A DNA stretch of 64,000 nt, from assembly GCA_034687125.1 (NCBI GenBank), contig JAQGBZ010000256.1, positions 1 to 64,000 of the forward strand, in the 5' to 3' direction. The notes under the pieces are model-generated. The model was not told the DNA's origin, made no database searches, and was given only the letters and a program-made list of their open reading frames with translations. This document shows, in pieces, positions 10,743 through 23,799 of the stretch; the first letter of the stretch is position 1, and the number at the start of each line of letters is the position of its first letter. Position numbers and translations under genes: made by a program. Origin of the DNA: Neelides folsomi (Eukaryota > Arthropoda > Collembola > Neelipleona > Neelidae).

Positions 10743-11775
10743 TTTTGACTATCTGCGTATGAAATTATCTCTTTCTTAAGTAAGTATTAAACACAGTTAA
10801 ACTTGTCGTAAGGTAAAATTCCACTCAAGAAATAAGAATCAATTAAATGGAAGCTGAAAGCGGCGAAAATATAGCATTATTTGAATTTTTCCTCTTTAGA
10901 AAACTATTTAGCCTTTTTCCACTTCCAATGTATCATTCAACCCAATGCTGCTTCGTGTCAATGTGCAATGCAGCTCTTTATACCAATTTGATAAGTATTC
11001 CATCAATTGCCAATTTGTAAGCCATTGAAGCCACTAACATTTTATCAATAAATAAACTCATAATAAAAGGTTGTTAGTTGAGCTTTGTTTGCTTTGCATG
11101 GCGTTATCTTACGATAATATAAAACCACAAGTATTTAACGACAGTTAAAGCATGAAATCGGTCGTGGATTTATAAAAGCTCATTCCAACCTTGCTTCCAA
11201 TTCTTCCACTGCTCTTGCGAATTGCGATGCGAGCCTAGAGGAAAGAATTGGAAAAATTCAAATCTCCACGTAGAAACCCCGGCCTATATTGAAAATAAAC
11301 ATTTGAGCACTTGTCATTCAAAAATACATTTCATTACACTTTTTTCTATTTAATCCCATTTAGCTAAACAGGCAGGCTGTTAAAACTCCAACTCTCCCCT
11401 ACCTGACAAAAGAAGAAAGACCGACAGAGGTGAGAGACTAGCGATCAGTTAACAAATCATTAACTTCTTAATACAATACGGCTTTATAGCCACCATATTC
11501 AAAATATTTTTTTCTCAATTTTCATTATTTTTTAATTAATTATCTTCACAGTTGACTCCAAAGTGTGGTTGATGAGCTAAATTGGTGATATTAAATTCGT
11601 GCCAGGATTTTTATTAAGCGTTCAATCATCATCACTCCTATGAATTAAGAATTTAACAGCTGTCTGTAAGTCAATTTTACAATTGTCAGACGGATTTGCT
11701 TTAGAGAATTCACTCATCAAACTTGTAAATTTATTAATGAATTAAAGATCGGTCTTTTGTTTTTATAGGATTAGA
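10743..11775. promoter_or_regulatory. Divergent promoter region of DENR and PDXDC1
   Basis: About 1 kb between two start codons pointing away from each other, so it must carry both promoters. A GTAAGT donor at 11668 (after cagctgtct) and an acceptor ending at 11769 suggest a noncoding first exon and short leader intron for PDXDC1. No other element recognised. Confidence 0.55.
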
Positions 11776-14700
11776 ATGGACCAGAATAATTTAAAAAATG
11801 TTAAAGAAGTTGAAGTTACTGCGAAACAGATTGTTGACCGACTGAGTCGGAATTCACTCTCGTCTGAGACAGTAAACGACAAATTGGATGGACTCCAACT
11901 AACAGAGAAATTAACCGAATTGGCTGCTTCGAACTTGAAAGAAGCAGGAGAAAATGTCCCTGTTGACTCTTCAGAATATCCTGAATCAATCAGGGTTTCT
12001 TCTCACACCGTTCCTGAACCGTTTCAACTTAAGAGTCAACAACTGCTTGGAGTTGTTCAGGTTAATATAAATTTAAATTCTTATAAATTTAAATTCAAGG
12101 AATTAGAAGTTTATTGGTAAATAAGTCCAACTAATTTTGTCTTTGTTCATCAGTCATGGGTGAAAGATCCAGAAAATTCAATTTTGAATGACATCGGAAA
12201 TATGCGGATTTCACTCGATTCTTTCCACTGGATCTTCAGCATTGAGTCATACCTGAGGACTCTCGAACCAGCTAGTCAAATTAACATTAGTGCTACAATT
12301 GAAACGCAACTTGTCGCTTGGCTGAAGACTCTTTTCCACTTTCGGTAAGCAACTTTATTAATGTCAAGTGATATTATTTCAATAAATACCATACATGAAT
12401 TAATGACTAAAGAATAATTTATTTTTCATAGTGATGGAATTGAAGGTGAAGATTACAATTCTGTTGTCGCTCATTGGGATCCGCTTTCTGGAGTAGTTCC
12501 CCTGACTCAACTTGTCCTCATAAATTCTTTTCCTGATCTTTTAACAAATACAAAGGGAAGTGAAGCATGTAAAACTCCAATCATGTACTGCTCAGATAAA
12601 GGAATTGGAATTCAAATGGCTACAAAGGTTAAATAAAATATATTAATAATAATGTCATATTTTTAGATAATTCAAGTTTGTCATGTTATGATGCTGATTT
12701 AACATTACCAATTATGACAGTTAATTCATAATTATAATAATTTTTATATAATGTACATAGCTTGGGCTGTCATTTACATCTGTCAGCGTCATTGATGTCA
12801 CTGATGATAGTTGGGTTCCTCTTCTTGAACAACGAATTATTTCTGATTCAAAAAAGGACCTTGCACCATTTCTATTTGTTTTGGACATTGGTAAGAAATG
12901 GATTCGTTTAATAATTCATGTCATTAATTATGCAAGCATTTGATTGATTTTAGTACTTTGCCATTAATTTGTTCATGTCATGTCTAACATTTTTTGTGGT
13001 TTATTTAAAGGAATGAAGCATATTGAGAATGTGTGCAGACTTGCTGAATCATACAATATCCGAATTCACTTTTACGGTCCAAATGCGATTCCGTATTTTA
13101 TTGCTAGACCTGAAGGAGATCAAATTGGTCAAAGTTTAACGCTCGATTTTAGCAAATGGATCAGATCGCCAACGCTTCCATTTCTGGTTAATATGAATTG
13201 AAACTTTTAAGACATTAATATTTAGGCTAACCTAACAGTAACTTAATAAATATTAATATGGTTTAAATGTGCATAGTAAAAATGTCTTTATAATGGCGGG
13301 TGTCGGGTATCTTATGACTGGAGTTTGGAAACATTTTTCATGTTAATATGAATTCTTTCCCGTCTCGTTATTTGATATGTTTATGAAAATTCTTTATCTT
13401 AAAATATATTGTTAGCCATATGCCATTATTAGCGAATATCAAACATCTGTGAATTGTCATTATGTTTAAATTTATGTTATAGACGCTGTACAAAAAACTG
13501 CCAAAGACAGACAATTTTTTACTTGAATTTTGTGGCCTTCAAAATCCTTATTCTCGACTTTCGGCATTTTCTCCTTGGTTCATATTGAAGGTTAAACTTT
13601 GATCATTTACTAATGTTTTACTCATTTTCATCAATTTAATCTTTATTATTCTTTCTCAGTCGATCGGTGTGGAAGACAAGAAATATTTAGTTCAAGAAAT
13701 GACGCGCCACGGACAATTCTTCTTTAGCCTTATAAGCCGCTACGAGTGCCTCAAGATTGTGGTATGTTGATTTACTATTAATTGATTCATTTCTTACAAA
13801 ATCTAATGAATTCATACATTTGAATTCGAATATTAAAATAACTGAAATGAATATTTAAAATGTTTGTAGCCTGGATGGGGAGAATTAAGCGACGGGACTG
13901 TGATATTGAGTTCAATAACATTTCAGTACAATCCGCCCAATATGAAAAATTCAAGTACGATGGAGATTAAAACACCTGAAGAATCCGATGTAGAAATCAA
14001 AGAAGTTCCTAAATCTACAACTTACGCAGACACATTGAATTCATGGGTAATATCTTATTTCCAAAATTCTGATATTTATTAATTTCTTTTGTTAATTCGT
14101 CAGCAAAGATTGTTAAATTGTTGTTAAATTATTGTTAATTTCAGCTCTATCACATCATGGAAAGAGACATGAAGGAATATTTAGAGTTGAATTTCTACTC
14201 GGATAGTCCAAAAGGAAGCCGTCTTTGCATTGACGTCATGAAGAATGTGAAGAAATTGAGCGCGGATGACGAAAAAGCGATTGTTTTATTGTTTAAGAAT
14301 CATATGGGTGTTCTGCAAGCCACCGTGGCACAAAAGGTTCCTTTTGCCAAACTTGTCAACGAAGCAGAGGAATTGGAATGGATTGACCATGAAGCTTTGT
14401 GGGCTGGACTTGGAGCTGTTCGTTATATCCCGCATCTTTCACGAGGAACGGGATCACTTGAGAAGGAAAAAGCCCTTAAGGAAAATGTTGATCATCTCAA
14501 TGCAAAGATTGTTGACAAGCTCAAGGCATTTGATTCTGCTTTCTCATTGGGAGAATCAACGAATGGGGATTGGTGCGTTCAATTTGGAATGGTCACGATG
14601 GACACAAATGTTGCTGAACTCGTCCGTGTCGTTGTTTCTTCAGGTCAAGAAATTGAAGAAAGCTCGGAATTCTTTCACAGAATGTCTGAACTTGTTAAAA

Positions 14701-15100
14701 AGGGTAAATAATAATAATAATTTTTATCTATTTTCATCATTATGTCTTGTCTTAAGTCTTAATTAGTAACTTAATACTTTTACTTACATAGTTAATAATA
14801 TGATTTTTTGATTTTTTTTCTTTAGGCATTGAGACAGCAACTGAAGAGTTGAAAAAAGAAACAGAAGAAGCATTGTGGGAAGAAGGAATCCTTCGTCATG
14901 TTCCGGTCGTGGGAACTTTTGTAAAATGGTTTTCGCCTCCTGCAAAGGAAAGTGGAGTTCGAGGTCGAGCCCTCAATTTAACCCAAGGAAAAGTGGAGAG
15001 CACAGAAAACATTTACAAATATCACATGCAAATGCAGGTCGACACATCGATCTCAGTGACGAACCTGAATGAACCCAAAGAGGATCCTTCTGTTCCTTAA
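11776..15100 (+). CDS. PDXDC1: PDXDC1-like pyridoxal-dependent decarboxylase domain protein
   Basis: Ten exons (11776-12060, 12154-12344, 12432-12627, 12761-12890, 13011-13186, 13483-13590, 13660-13761, 13870-14046, 14145-14703, 14826-15100) give 732 residues, against 788 in the human protein. The N-terminal two thirds resembles the group II PLP-decarboxylase fold. The C-terminal part is diagnostic for PDXDC1: a helical segment (E-I-E-E-S-S-E-F) and the block I-L-R-H-V-P-V-V-G ... W-F-S-P, then N-L-T-Q-G-K-V-E-S-T-E. Lys316 in D-F-S-K-W occupies the place where decarboxylases carry the PLP-binding lysine. The long Ser-rich tail of vertebrate PDXDC1 is absent. Enzymatic activity of this family is not established. 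The gene ends tail to tail with the acyl-CoA synthetase. Confidence 0.94.
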
Positions 15101-16211
15101 ATTCAGTATTCAACGAAATTTAAGATGGTTTGTATTGGGGTGAAACATTATTTATTTTACAGAGTAAAGTATGGTTTTAAATATTAATTCCCAAAATTCA
15201 TATTTATTATAAATGGTAATTTCTAATGGTATGATGGAATGATGTTTAAACAAATTAGTATTTTTTCCTTTTTATTGGTGATTTTAATTTTGAGTATTTT
15301 CAACAAATTGTACTTAAGGACAATTAAACATTTTACAAATCATTCCAATTGCATTCGTATATTAAGTAATGTATAATATCTTTTTGTTTATTGTTTATTT
15401 CTTTAATTTTTTTCCTTGTTATTTGTTAGAATTAGAACATTTGAATATTTATTTTGAAAACTCCTTTAAATGAATGTCTTGATACAATTTAGCAATCAAA
15501 ATAATTAGCTTTAGAATATTATAGTCAATTTTAAATCCTATTTTAGTACGTATTTTTAATCGTTACCAAAAAATAAGCTAGACCAATATTTAAAATCTTT
15601 ATTGTAAATCAAGATTAAAATTTAACTTTTGGAGGAAAGGGGATTGTTAAGCTAATAATATTATTTGTTGGGGAATGAGTTAATTCAAACTTTAATTAAT
15701 CGGTTATTTGGTATTCTGTTCTGTATTTCAGTTTAACAATGTCTCCAAAATGCAGTTTTTAAAAACTTACAATATATATTATTTAGATAATTAATAGTAT
15801 TTTACATAGGTTTATGGATTTAAAGATTTAATTTAAATTATATTCGAATTTTTCAAATCAAAGTTTACATACCACGTTATGTTATTAAATTAACTTTATA
15901 ATAATTTATTTCCAATGTATACCTTTAAATAATCTTACTATATAACGAGACTTTATATTCGTAAAATTAAGTGGTGAATATTGTGATTTATTGTGAATGT
16001 ATAATATGGAAGAGGGTTAATTATCAATATTATAATATGAAAATTTTAGAAAGAATCAATAAAATTTTAATAGAGAATTTTTTCCAATTTTATTCTTGGC
16101 ATTTTTCATTAAAATTAATATATCTAAAACTTAAAAATCAAATATTTTGATAATATAAGGGAACGTCTTCAGTAATGCAACCACAATTCAAAAAATATAA
16201 TCACTAAATTT
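15101..16211. other. Convergent 3' region between PDXDC1 and ACSM-like gene
   Basis: 1.1 kb of AT-rich sequence between two stop codons on opposite strands. No exon, repeat or RNA gene is recognised. Confidence 0.5.
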
Positions 16212-19037
16212 TTATTCATTTTTATATTCATTTGCTCTCAATTCTCTTCTCAGAATTTTCCCACTAATTGTCTTTGGCAAAGATTCCACAAATTCAATCT
16301 AGAATTTTAAAATATTTAATATTTTATTATACATTTTAAAACTCAAACGTGAATACATGTTAAAATAATATGTCTAGGAATACCTTTCGCGGATATTTAT
16401 AAGGCGCTGTGTTGGCTTTGACAAAATTTTGAAGTTCAATAATAAGATCTTCTTTGTTTTTTCCACGATAGTTTTCCGCTAGAACTACATATGCTTTGAC
16501 TATTGCTCCTCTTTGGGTATCAGGCGACGCCACAGCAGCACTTTCAACAACTGCCGGATGTTCCTGAAGAACAGACTCAACTTCAAATGGCCCAATTCGA
16601 TATCCAGCAGAAATAATCACATCGTCCGCTCTCCCAACATGAAACAAATATCCTTCTTCGTCCAAATACGCTCTATCTCCCAGATTGTAAAAATGTTCTG
16701 ACCAACTCGGATGGGAATCGTCAACTTCGTGAGTTCCTGCCTTAAGATAACCAAGAAAGAGACCAACAGGGCGGAAAGGTTTCAATGGAATTGCAACTGA
16801 GCCTTCAACTCCGGCTTTCACTTCTTTGTTATTTTCATCTACAATCTTTAAAATATAGAGTTAGAATGAATTAATTAATATTAAACGTAAAGTTAAATTA
16901 AATTGTTATATTTTTACTCTAATATCAAATGTTTTGATTCTTCCAATAGAACCTTCCTTCCGAGGACTATCATAATAATCCCCAATAGCTGCTGTTTCCG
17001 TTTGGCCATAAAATTCATGTAACCGAATTCCGGTTTTTTCTTCCCATGTTTTTGCTACGTGAGGATTCACAGCTTCACCTGCGCCAGCCGCATAACGAAG
17101 ACTTTTAAATTTAAAAAGTTCAGAATCCTTTTCCTGTATGATTTTTTTGAAAATCATTTATCACATAACAGTACTTCAAAGATAAATACCAACACAAAGT
17201 ATATCATATAACAAAAAAAAGAATTTTCATACATGAAGCATTGAACGGTATAGCGTTGGCGGTGCACAAAATGTTGTAATGGGCCTTTTGCATAGAATTT
17301 CTAAAACTTTACGACTTTCAAATCTCTGCATCTTGAAACAATGTAAAATTAATATCATTAATTAATATTAAGTACTATTTTTCACATATGAATCATTAAT
17401 ATCTAGTATAATATGGATAATTAATGTACAATTTACAAATAAGTAAAACATGGACAGGACCCATAAATCTGTTTTAATTTTATGAATAATGTGGATTTAT
17501 GATTTAATTTAATTTTTACTTGATGGATGTAAACCGTTGATCCAAATATCCAAGGAGCAAAGAAGCTGGCATATGAAGACTTTGCCCAGCCATTATCCGA
17601 AATGTTCCAATGAATGTCGTCTCCTTTTAATCCTGATATTCTACAATTGCCAATTGAATATTTTCAACTCCTTTTATGAAATAACTTTCAATAATTAATA
17701 TTTCAAATATCTTCAAAATACTACAATACATTGTACAAGTTCACCTTCCAGTTTCTGAAAACGCATTTCAAAACATCATTTTAACTCATATGTTTTTTAA
17801 TATAATTATTGATAATTGAGCAAATTAATAGCTACAGATAAAATGCAAAAAATCAATCAAACTTGAAAAGAAACTTACTGTAATGGCCTATTCCATAAGA
17901 AGCTTGAGAATGAGCGACCATCTTTGGTTTTCCCGTTGTTCCGGATGTAAAAAAGATCTGCGCGAGATCATTGGCCTTTGTAGATGAAGGAACAAAACTG
18001 TCCATTTGAACTTTTGTTACAGCGTCTGTGAGGTCATAAAAGCAATTCCATCCCTCGGCATTCAACCCCATTCCGATTGGTTTTTCTCGGACCACGATTT
18101 TCTTCAACGCAGTTGTTTTATTCTTTCGGAGCTTTTCTGCCTCCTCAATCTTCCACATGTTGAGATCATCAGTGATGATTCCTTTGGCCAGAGAAGCGTC
18201 CAATCTATAAGCGATATCTTGAGGAGTCAAAAGCGTCGTTGCTGGACAAAATACCGCACCGATTCTATTAAGCCAAAATGATTTTATTTTAAACCTTAAA
18301 AGTTTAACCAATAGTTTATTTTTAATTCAGTTCAATCGTAAATCATTGTATTAATGCAAGTATTAATGTACAATATATTTAATTACTAAATTATTATTAT
18401 ATACAAAGTTATAAGTTAGCATCATACAGGTAGATTGTGCGTTTTTATCTTTTTTTATTATTAAAACTTGCCTTATTGATGCAAGATAAATATACCACCA
18501 TTCTGGTATTCGCTGCAATATTCATTAAATAATATTTAACTTTTATCCCTACTAAAAATATTTGTCAATTACTCAAAGCTTTAGTTGAAATAATGTTACC
18601 GGAAGCAGAACAAGTATAATAGGGTTTTGAGAATCTTCAGAAGGCTTTAAAAGATTTTTTAACCCAACTGAAGCTCGAATTGACTCTTTTCTAAGCTGGG
18701 CAAATGTCCATTTTCTATCAGTTTCATCATTTTCAATCCAAAGAGCTGCTTTATCTGGTGAGACTTTCTGATAACATGAAAATCATTAACGTAGGAAATG
18801 AGTAGCAAAACTTGATTTATGAGACTTATTAAAAAATGAATAATTTGATTAATTGTTAATGTGAAAGAAACTCACAACTTGTAAATCAAAGACATCTTGA
18901 GCAAAGTTAAACTTCTCTGGCACTTTTCCGGTCTTGCATATTTCTTCCAAAGAAGAGAGATCAAATGATGTTAAAGAAGATGTAAATCTTTTACAATTTT
19001 TATTGAACTTGTAGTTGAATGCTTTCAAGAATTTCAT
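16212..19037 (-). CDS. Mitochondrial medium-chain acyl-CoA synthetase (ACSM family)
   Basis: Ten minus-strand exons (19037-18876, 18767-18600, 18512-18472, 18264-17879, 17754-17745, 17640-17520, 17325-17233, 17133-16918, 16845-16384, 16298-16212) encode 581 residues, the usual ACSM length. The enzyme activates medium-chain fatty acids to acyl-CoA with ATP in the mitochondrial matrix. The N-terminus (F-N-Y-K-F-N-K-N-C-K-R-F) looks like a presequence. Adenylation motifs are intact: TSGTTGKPK at 230-238, YGQTET, LGDRAYLD, GRADDVIISAGYRIGPFEVE, and SGK with the catalytic lysine at 567. Exon 5 is only 10 nt; it restores phase and gives K-T-G-R, matching the family's N-G-R loop. The exon 3 donor is GC (AAG|GCAAGT), a GC-AG intron. 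Which ACSM member it corresponds to cannot be decided. Confidence 0.94.
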
Positions 19038-19786
19038 GATTTCGAATAACTTATATTATAACAAGTACATTTAAAATTTCTAATGTTGATATTAAGTTTA
19101 TTATAAGGTTATTCCCATATCCAATCTAAATTAAATATTTTGTGTGTTTATATTTATTAGGTTCTCAAGAATTAGAGGTAATTGAAGTAAGTTTCATTAA
19201 CTTTTTAAAGTGAACGATACAACTACATATGATATGTATTATGATGATGATAAATAAGCAAGGACATCCACAAATCATTAATAGTTCAATGTCAAACTCA
19301 ACCTTCTAAACCCAACACACACAATTTTTCATATGTGAAATGCATGTACAAGTTAAATAAATTAATTCAATCCTTTTGGATTATGAGATTAATCGCTTAC
19401 AACTACAACCATAATACAACTCCCAATACAACCAATAAATACATATCGGTATTTATACCTGTGTATAATGCATATCATAACACAAGTTTATGTATAATTG
19501 TCATTAATTGTTTCAAAATTTCGAAGTTGTTTTATGCTATGTTTTTGGCATTTTTGGACACTCATTGTCAACTTGCATTGTGTGCATTTCATCGTTGCAA
19601 TTCTATCTCCCTCACGTCACGGACCATTAAAGAATTTCTATAGGAATTCTTAATATTCCTTTATGATGTGAAAATAAACATGGAGAAGACAAAGAAGCTT
19701 CATATTTCTTTCCATATAACTTATTGCACTAAAATTAAAATTCCAAATTAGTCCAGTTGCAACGTGTCTGCGTTTACAAATTAAAA
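19038..19786. promoter_or_regulatory. Divergent upstream region of the ACSM-like gene and a small unknown gene
   Basis: About 750 AT-rich bases separating two divergent start codons. A 102-codon plus-strand frame at 19335-19643 has no splice or domain support and is ignored. Confidence 0.45.
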
Positions 19787-20742
19787 ATGGTGATTATCTT
19801 CAACAACATGGGGAAAATTCAAGAAGCGAAAAACCTTCCGTTTGGAACAATTGGCACGAAAATATGTGAAGTAAGAATTCACTAAAATGAATGAAAAAAT
19901 GTCGAAAATAATTAAATGTGTGATAATTTGGTAATGACAATTAATAAAATTTATAACATACCAGCAATTACATTTTTCATAATCTGATAGGAACATGTTA
20001 CACTTGTTTGGAATGCTGTCGGAAATCAAATGAGGACTCAAATTGCTTCTTGTCACGGTTGCAAGTAAATGACCCAATGACTCAACAATAAATATCTTTT
20101 ATCAATTCATCATTATCATTGTAATATTGATCGGAAACTTTAAATTCCAATTAATTTTTTAGAATTCCTGAGCTTCTCTCTTTGTCTTTTAAACTCCGTC
20201 AGCAAGACGTTGCCGTGAAAGCTGCAATCTTTGAGAAATATCCTCATCTCCTCATTTCACGCTCTCTTGCAGTCAAATATGCTCTTTATGACCCGCGACC
20301 TTTATATGCTCTCGTATGTTAAATAAATCTTGATTGTTTATATATTAACATACATTAAAATTCATTAAATATACTAACAATTCATGTACAATAAGGAGAT
20401 TAAAAGATTTAATCTACAGGCCCCAGAAGTTCCATTGAACATATGCGCCATTTGTATTGAGACTGGTCTCTCAAAAGCAATTGTAAAAAGGATCATTGAC
20501 GATGTTATTCAGGTACTAACATAACATATTTATTAAATTAAAATTCTAAATGTTTAAACCGTTTTTGCTATACGTGAAATGAACATACCCAGACTATGCA
20601 TTTAGTCAAATCTAAACTATGCCAAATTGGCGCCAATGTACTAAAATAACGTTTAATGGCTATTTTTTTGCAATAATAGGCATTTCATCGAGCTCTAGTT
20701 TGCGACACGTGCGTGGAATTTCACATTCCTTTTGTCGGGTGA
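19787..20742 (+). CDS. Small uncharacterised intracellular protein, 126 aa
   Basis: Four phase-0 exons (19787-19870, 20173-20313, 20420-20512, 20680-20742) join to 126 residues, with no signal peptide or membrane span. I do not recognise the family. Visible features: a helix-rich middle (L-R-Q-Q-D-V-A-V-K-A-A-I-F-E-K-Y), a Pro-rich turn (Y-D-P-R-P-L-Y-A-L), and then a segment with C-A-I-C and the pattern I-E-T-G-L-S-K-A-I-V-K-R-I-I-D-D that could form a helix-turn-helix. It ends with V-C-D-T-C-V-E-F-H-I-P-F-V-G. Four cysteines in two CxxC pairs could bind zinc; this is inference. The exon 2 acceptor was taken at 20172 because the nearer acceptor (20160) leaves an in-frame stop. A start at 19808 is also possible. 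Confidence 0.5.
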
Positions 20743-22094
20743 TGATACTAATAAATAACAACTTTATTGCACGATTCTTTTGCATTTGAATCTTTGTTTA
20801 AATTATAATGTACCTTATAATAAAAGATTATTATAATTAATACACCGATGTTTATAGAATATCAATGAAATATTTGTATGTATTAATTTAACCATTAATT
20901 TGACCTTTTTTGTTTAAAGCCGACTCATAATTCGGGGTGGTCAAGTGTCAAGTGTTTTTTGCCGAGAATTCTTGGATTCCTTTGGCCTCTCGTGTCCTCA
21001 GACACTCAACAAAGAAACTTGGTGTTCTTATCCATAATATATTCAGCGTCAAAAGGACAATTTTAACTTCATAAACTACACTACAGTTAAATACAAAAAT
21101 ATAATGTATGCATAAATTATTGTAATAGCAATATTAGTTAAATGCTTATGTGTTATTACATACATGTAATTCATAACTTATACTGAATAGCTCGTGATCG
21201 AAATTGTATTTTCAAAATCACTAAAATAATGAATTGTACACGAAATTTAACTTTGAAAATAAAAGATATGACATGTTGAAAAAAGAAATAAAAATAGTGA
21301 AACCCAATATCTTTAGTTAAATTAAAGGCGTTTAAAGGTCATCACTAAAATAAAGATAAAAAGTGGTAAATCTTTTGACCAAAATTGGCATACTCCAACA
21401 TTATCTTTCAATTTTGTGAAACACAGATCTATGTAATTAACTAGATTTGTCAGATATGAGGTGTTTAGGTCTCGGTCATATCTTTATACACGTGTGTGAT
21501 ATGGACGACTATCGACCATTATTGTGTGTTATTTAAGTCTTGATAATTACAATGTATAGTATGTTACTTATAATTAAATATTTAGTTTTAATATGAGTTT
21601 AAAAATAAAGAGATAATAAGGGTGGGATAAAGTGAAAAATTTCCTTTATCACAATTCCAGCAATGATAAAGGATATCACCTTTATTATGCATATTATTCA
21701 TTACACGCACCTGGAAATGAGACCGCATAATAAATATTTAGCTATGCTTTAAATGTTCCATTTGATAACAATGCTAGAGTATTAACGAAGAACGATAAAA
21801 TTGACTATAAGCGAAATACAAATATTCCTTTTTCTCCTTATATGGGCCAATGATGATGCTTTGATGATACATGCCCTGTTTAACAATCATAGCGGAAAGA
21901 ATCCTTGGTTGGAATAGAATTTTATTTTGACGGATTTCAAAGTGAAACCTGAATTGGTGGTTAAAGTTTTGTTTCAATTTTAATATTTCCGATGTTCTAT
22001 AATTCTGAAATCATAAAAAAGATTTAAAAGAGAATTTGTTCGTTTTTAATTGTTTTAATCGTGTATTGAATTAGTCAGGTAAAAAAGTGTCACA
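20743..22094. other. AT-rich intergenic region
   Basis: 1.35 kb with no convincing exon on either strand; a 67-codon antisense frame at 21774-21977 lacks support. It probably includes the promoter of the four-span protein gene, with a leader exon possible near 22070. Confidence 0.45.
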
Positions 22095-23079
22095 ATGGCA
22101 GGGCCTATGTTTCAGGTGTTTGGAGATATTGTGAACAAATTGAAATTCTTAACAATTGTAAGTTTTGCATAATAATTAAATAATATTTATACAATAAAAA
22201 ATGTCCCTACAATTTATAGAGAATGTTTTTGTCTGATTTTATAGATAATTGGAATTATTGATTTGGGATTTATGGCTAGCGTTTATAAAATTGGTGGTGG
22301 AATCTCAGATTTCCTCCTTGTTATGATCATCCTCTTATTCATTATTTCTTTCATTTGGTTTGTATTAATATTTTTGGGAGTTGTCAATACAGAAAATTTT
22401 ATGAGAAAGATTGTGAGTATTAATACCAATTTTTCAATTAATAAAAAAAGTATATTTGCATATACATTATGTAATTAAATACTTATAAAAAGCATTTAAT
22501 CAAATTAACTATTTAATTATTAATGTTTTTATTTATTTAAGGATCTTTTTTATCATTTAATTGGTGAGTTACTTATATCATCCATTATCGATAGAGTGAT
22601 ATTGTGAGAAATAATACCTAAGTAAAAATGATATAAAATATGTTTATGATATAGGTGGTCTTCTCCTGTTAATTGCAACATTCATTTATTTTGTATGGGT
22701 CATTACAAAGCTTAAAGGAAATGGGTGGATCATTGTAAAACGATTTATTGCAACGGTAATTAAATCCAATTGAAATGAGCATGACTCTTTTGGAGTATGA
22801 CTCTCTTATGTATCTAAATTTTTAAATACATTATATTTATATTCGTATATGGAATTTAGTACTCATTGCTAACAGTGTTTACTCATTAACCATACATAAA
22901 TATATTTAATATTAATTTTGTCATTTTTCGATTAATAATTTTATTAAAATATACATTAGTTAATTAAAAGACAAAGCTTTAGTGAGTGATGAAATTTTTC
23001 TATTTTTTAGTTTTTGGCTTTCGGCAACGCAGTTATTTATGGCTACGTCGGATATAAGATTTTAAAGCATGCCGACTAA
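22095..23079 (+). CDS. Four-span (MARVEL-like) small membrane protein
   Basis: Five exons (22095-22157, 22245-22412, 22542-22563, 22655-22755, 23011-23079) give 140 residues. Predicted spans lie at about 18-36, 43-67, 82-102 and 112-134, with short loops and both termini probably cytosolic. Size and topology resemble MARVEL/CMTM-like or other small tetraspan proteins involved in membrane apposition and vesicle traffic, but no signature motif is present, so the family is only suggested. Exon 3 is just 22 nt. A gene of similar size and topology lies on the other strand 2.9 kb downstream. Confidence 0.75.
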
Positions 23080-23799
23080 TAATGTTATTAAAAATTATCA
23101 TCATTGACATTTCAACAACAAATTCCTTTGTTTATATTTAATATTTTTGTCTGTTAAAGTTTGAATTAATAATTAAGTATTACTAATATTGACAATCTAT
23201 AATATTACATAAGATACAACCTAAATATGTTATTCTTCTAAAGCTGCATGAAATGGTATAATAAAAAAAACCTGTTAGATGTGAATTTTATTATCAATGT
23301 ATTCGTAAACAATTTAAGTGCATTATGTATCCCCAAATTGTTGCTCTTTAATTTCTAATACTAATACTCTATTTTAATTGATAATTCCCGAATGTTTTAC
23401 ATATTTGACAATTAAGTCATAGATTTTTTACCCAAGTTATAACTTTTCCCATTTGCCTTTATTTTTCTTATGTATTTTGCCTCATTGATTTCATTACGCA
23501 TTTGCAAGGAATGTTGAATAAAGTAACAAATGTTTTTGTTCTCGGAGAGTTAGATGCATTCCTTGCTATAATATTTATATGAAGATTTTATGTTCTTTGA
23601 AGAGAGATTGATATGTTCGAAGTCATTAAGAATTGTTTTGAACGCTTATTCTCAATGCTAACATTCCACATTCATTTAAAAGAGGAAGTAACACATAACA
23701 TTCATTATCACTCCGACCGAGCAAACTTGACATTGTATGAACAGTCGAAGAGAGAACAACCCAATATTAAAACACTCTTAATTTTTAATATTTTTAAAC
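23080..23799. other. Spacer between tetraspan gene and secreted-protein gene
   Basis: 720 AT-rich bases holding the 3' end of one gene and the promoter of the next. A plus-strand frame at 23613-23882 overlaps the next gene's first exon in another frame and is not supported. Confidence 0.45.

Noticed and set aside
14266-14766. 166-codon plus-strand frame
   Set aside because: Out-of-frame shadow of PDXDC1 exon 9; the other frame carries the conserved protein.
19335-19643. 102-codon plus-strand frame upstream of the small unknown gene
   Set aside because: Biased composition, no signal, domain or splice continuity; likely promoter DNA.
19970-20070. Possible cysteine-rich exon inside the intron of the 126-aa gene
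   Set aside because: It can be read open with fitting splice sites, but its phase does not agree with the neighbouring exons, whereas direct joining of exons 1 and 2 does.
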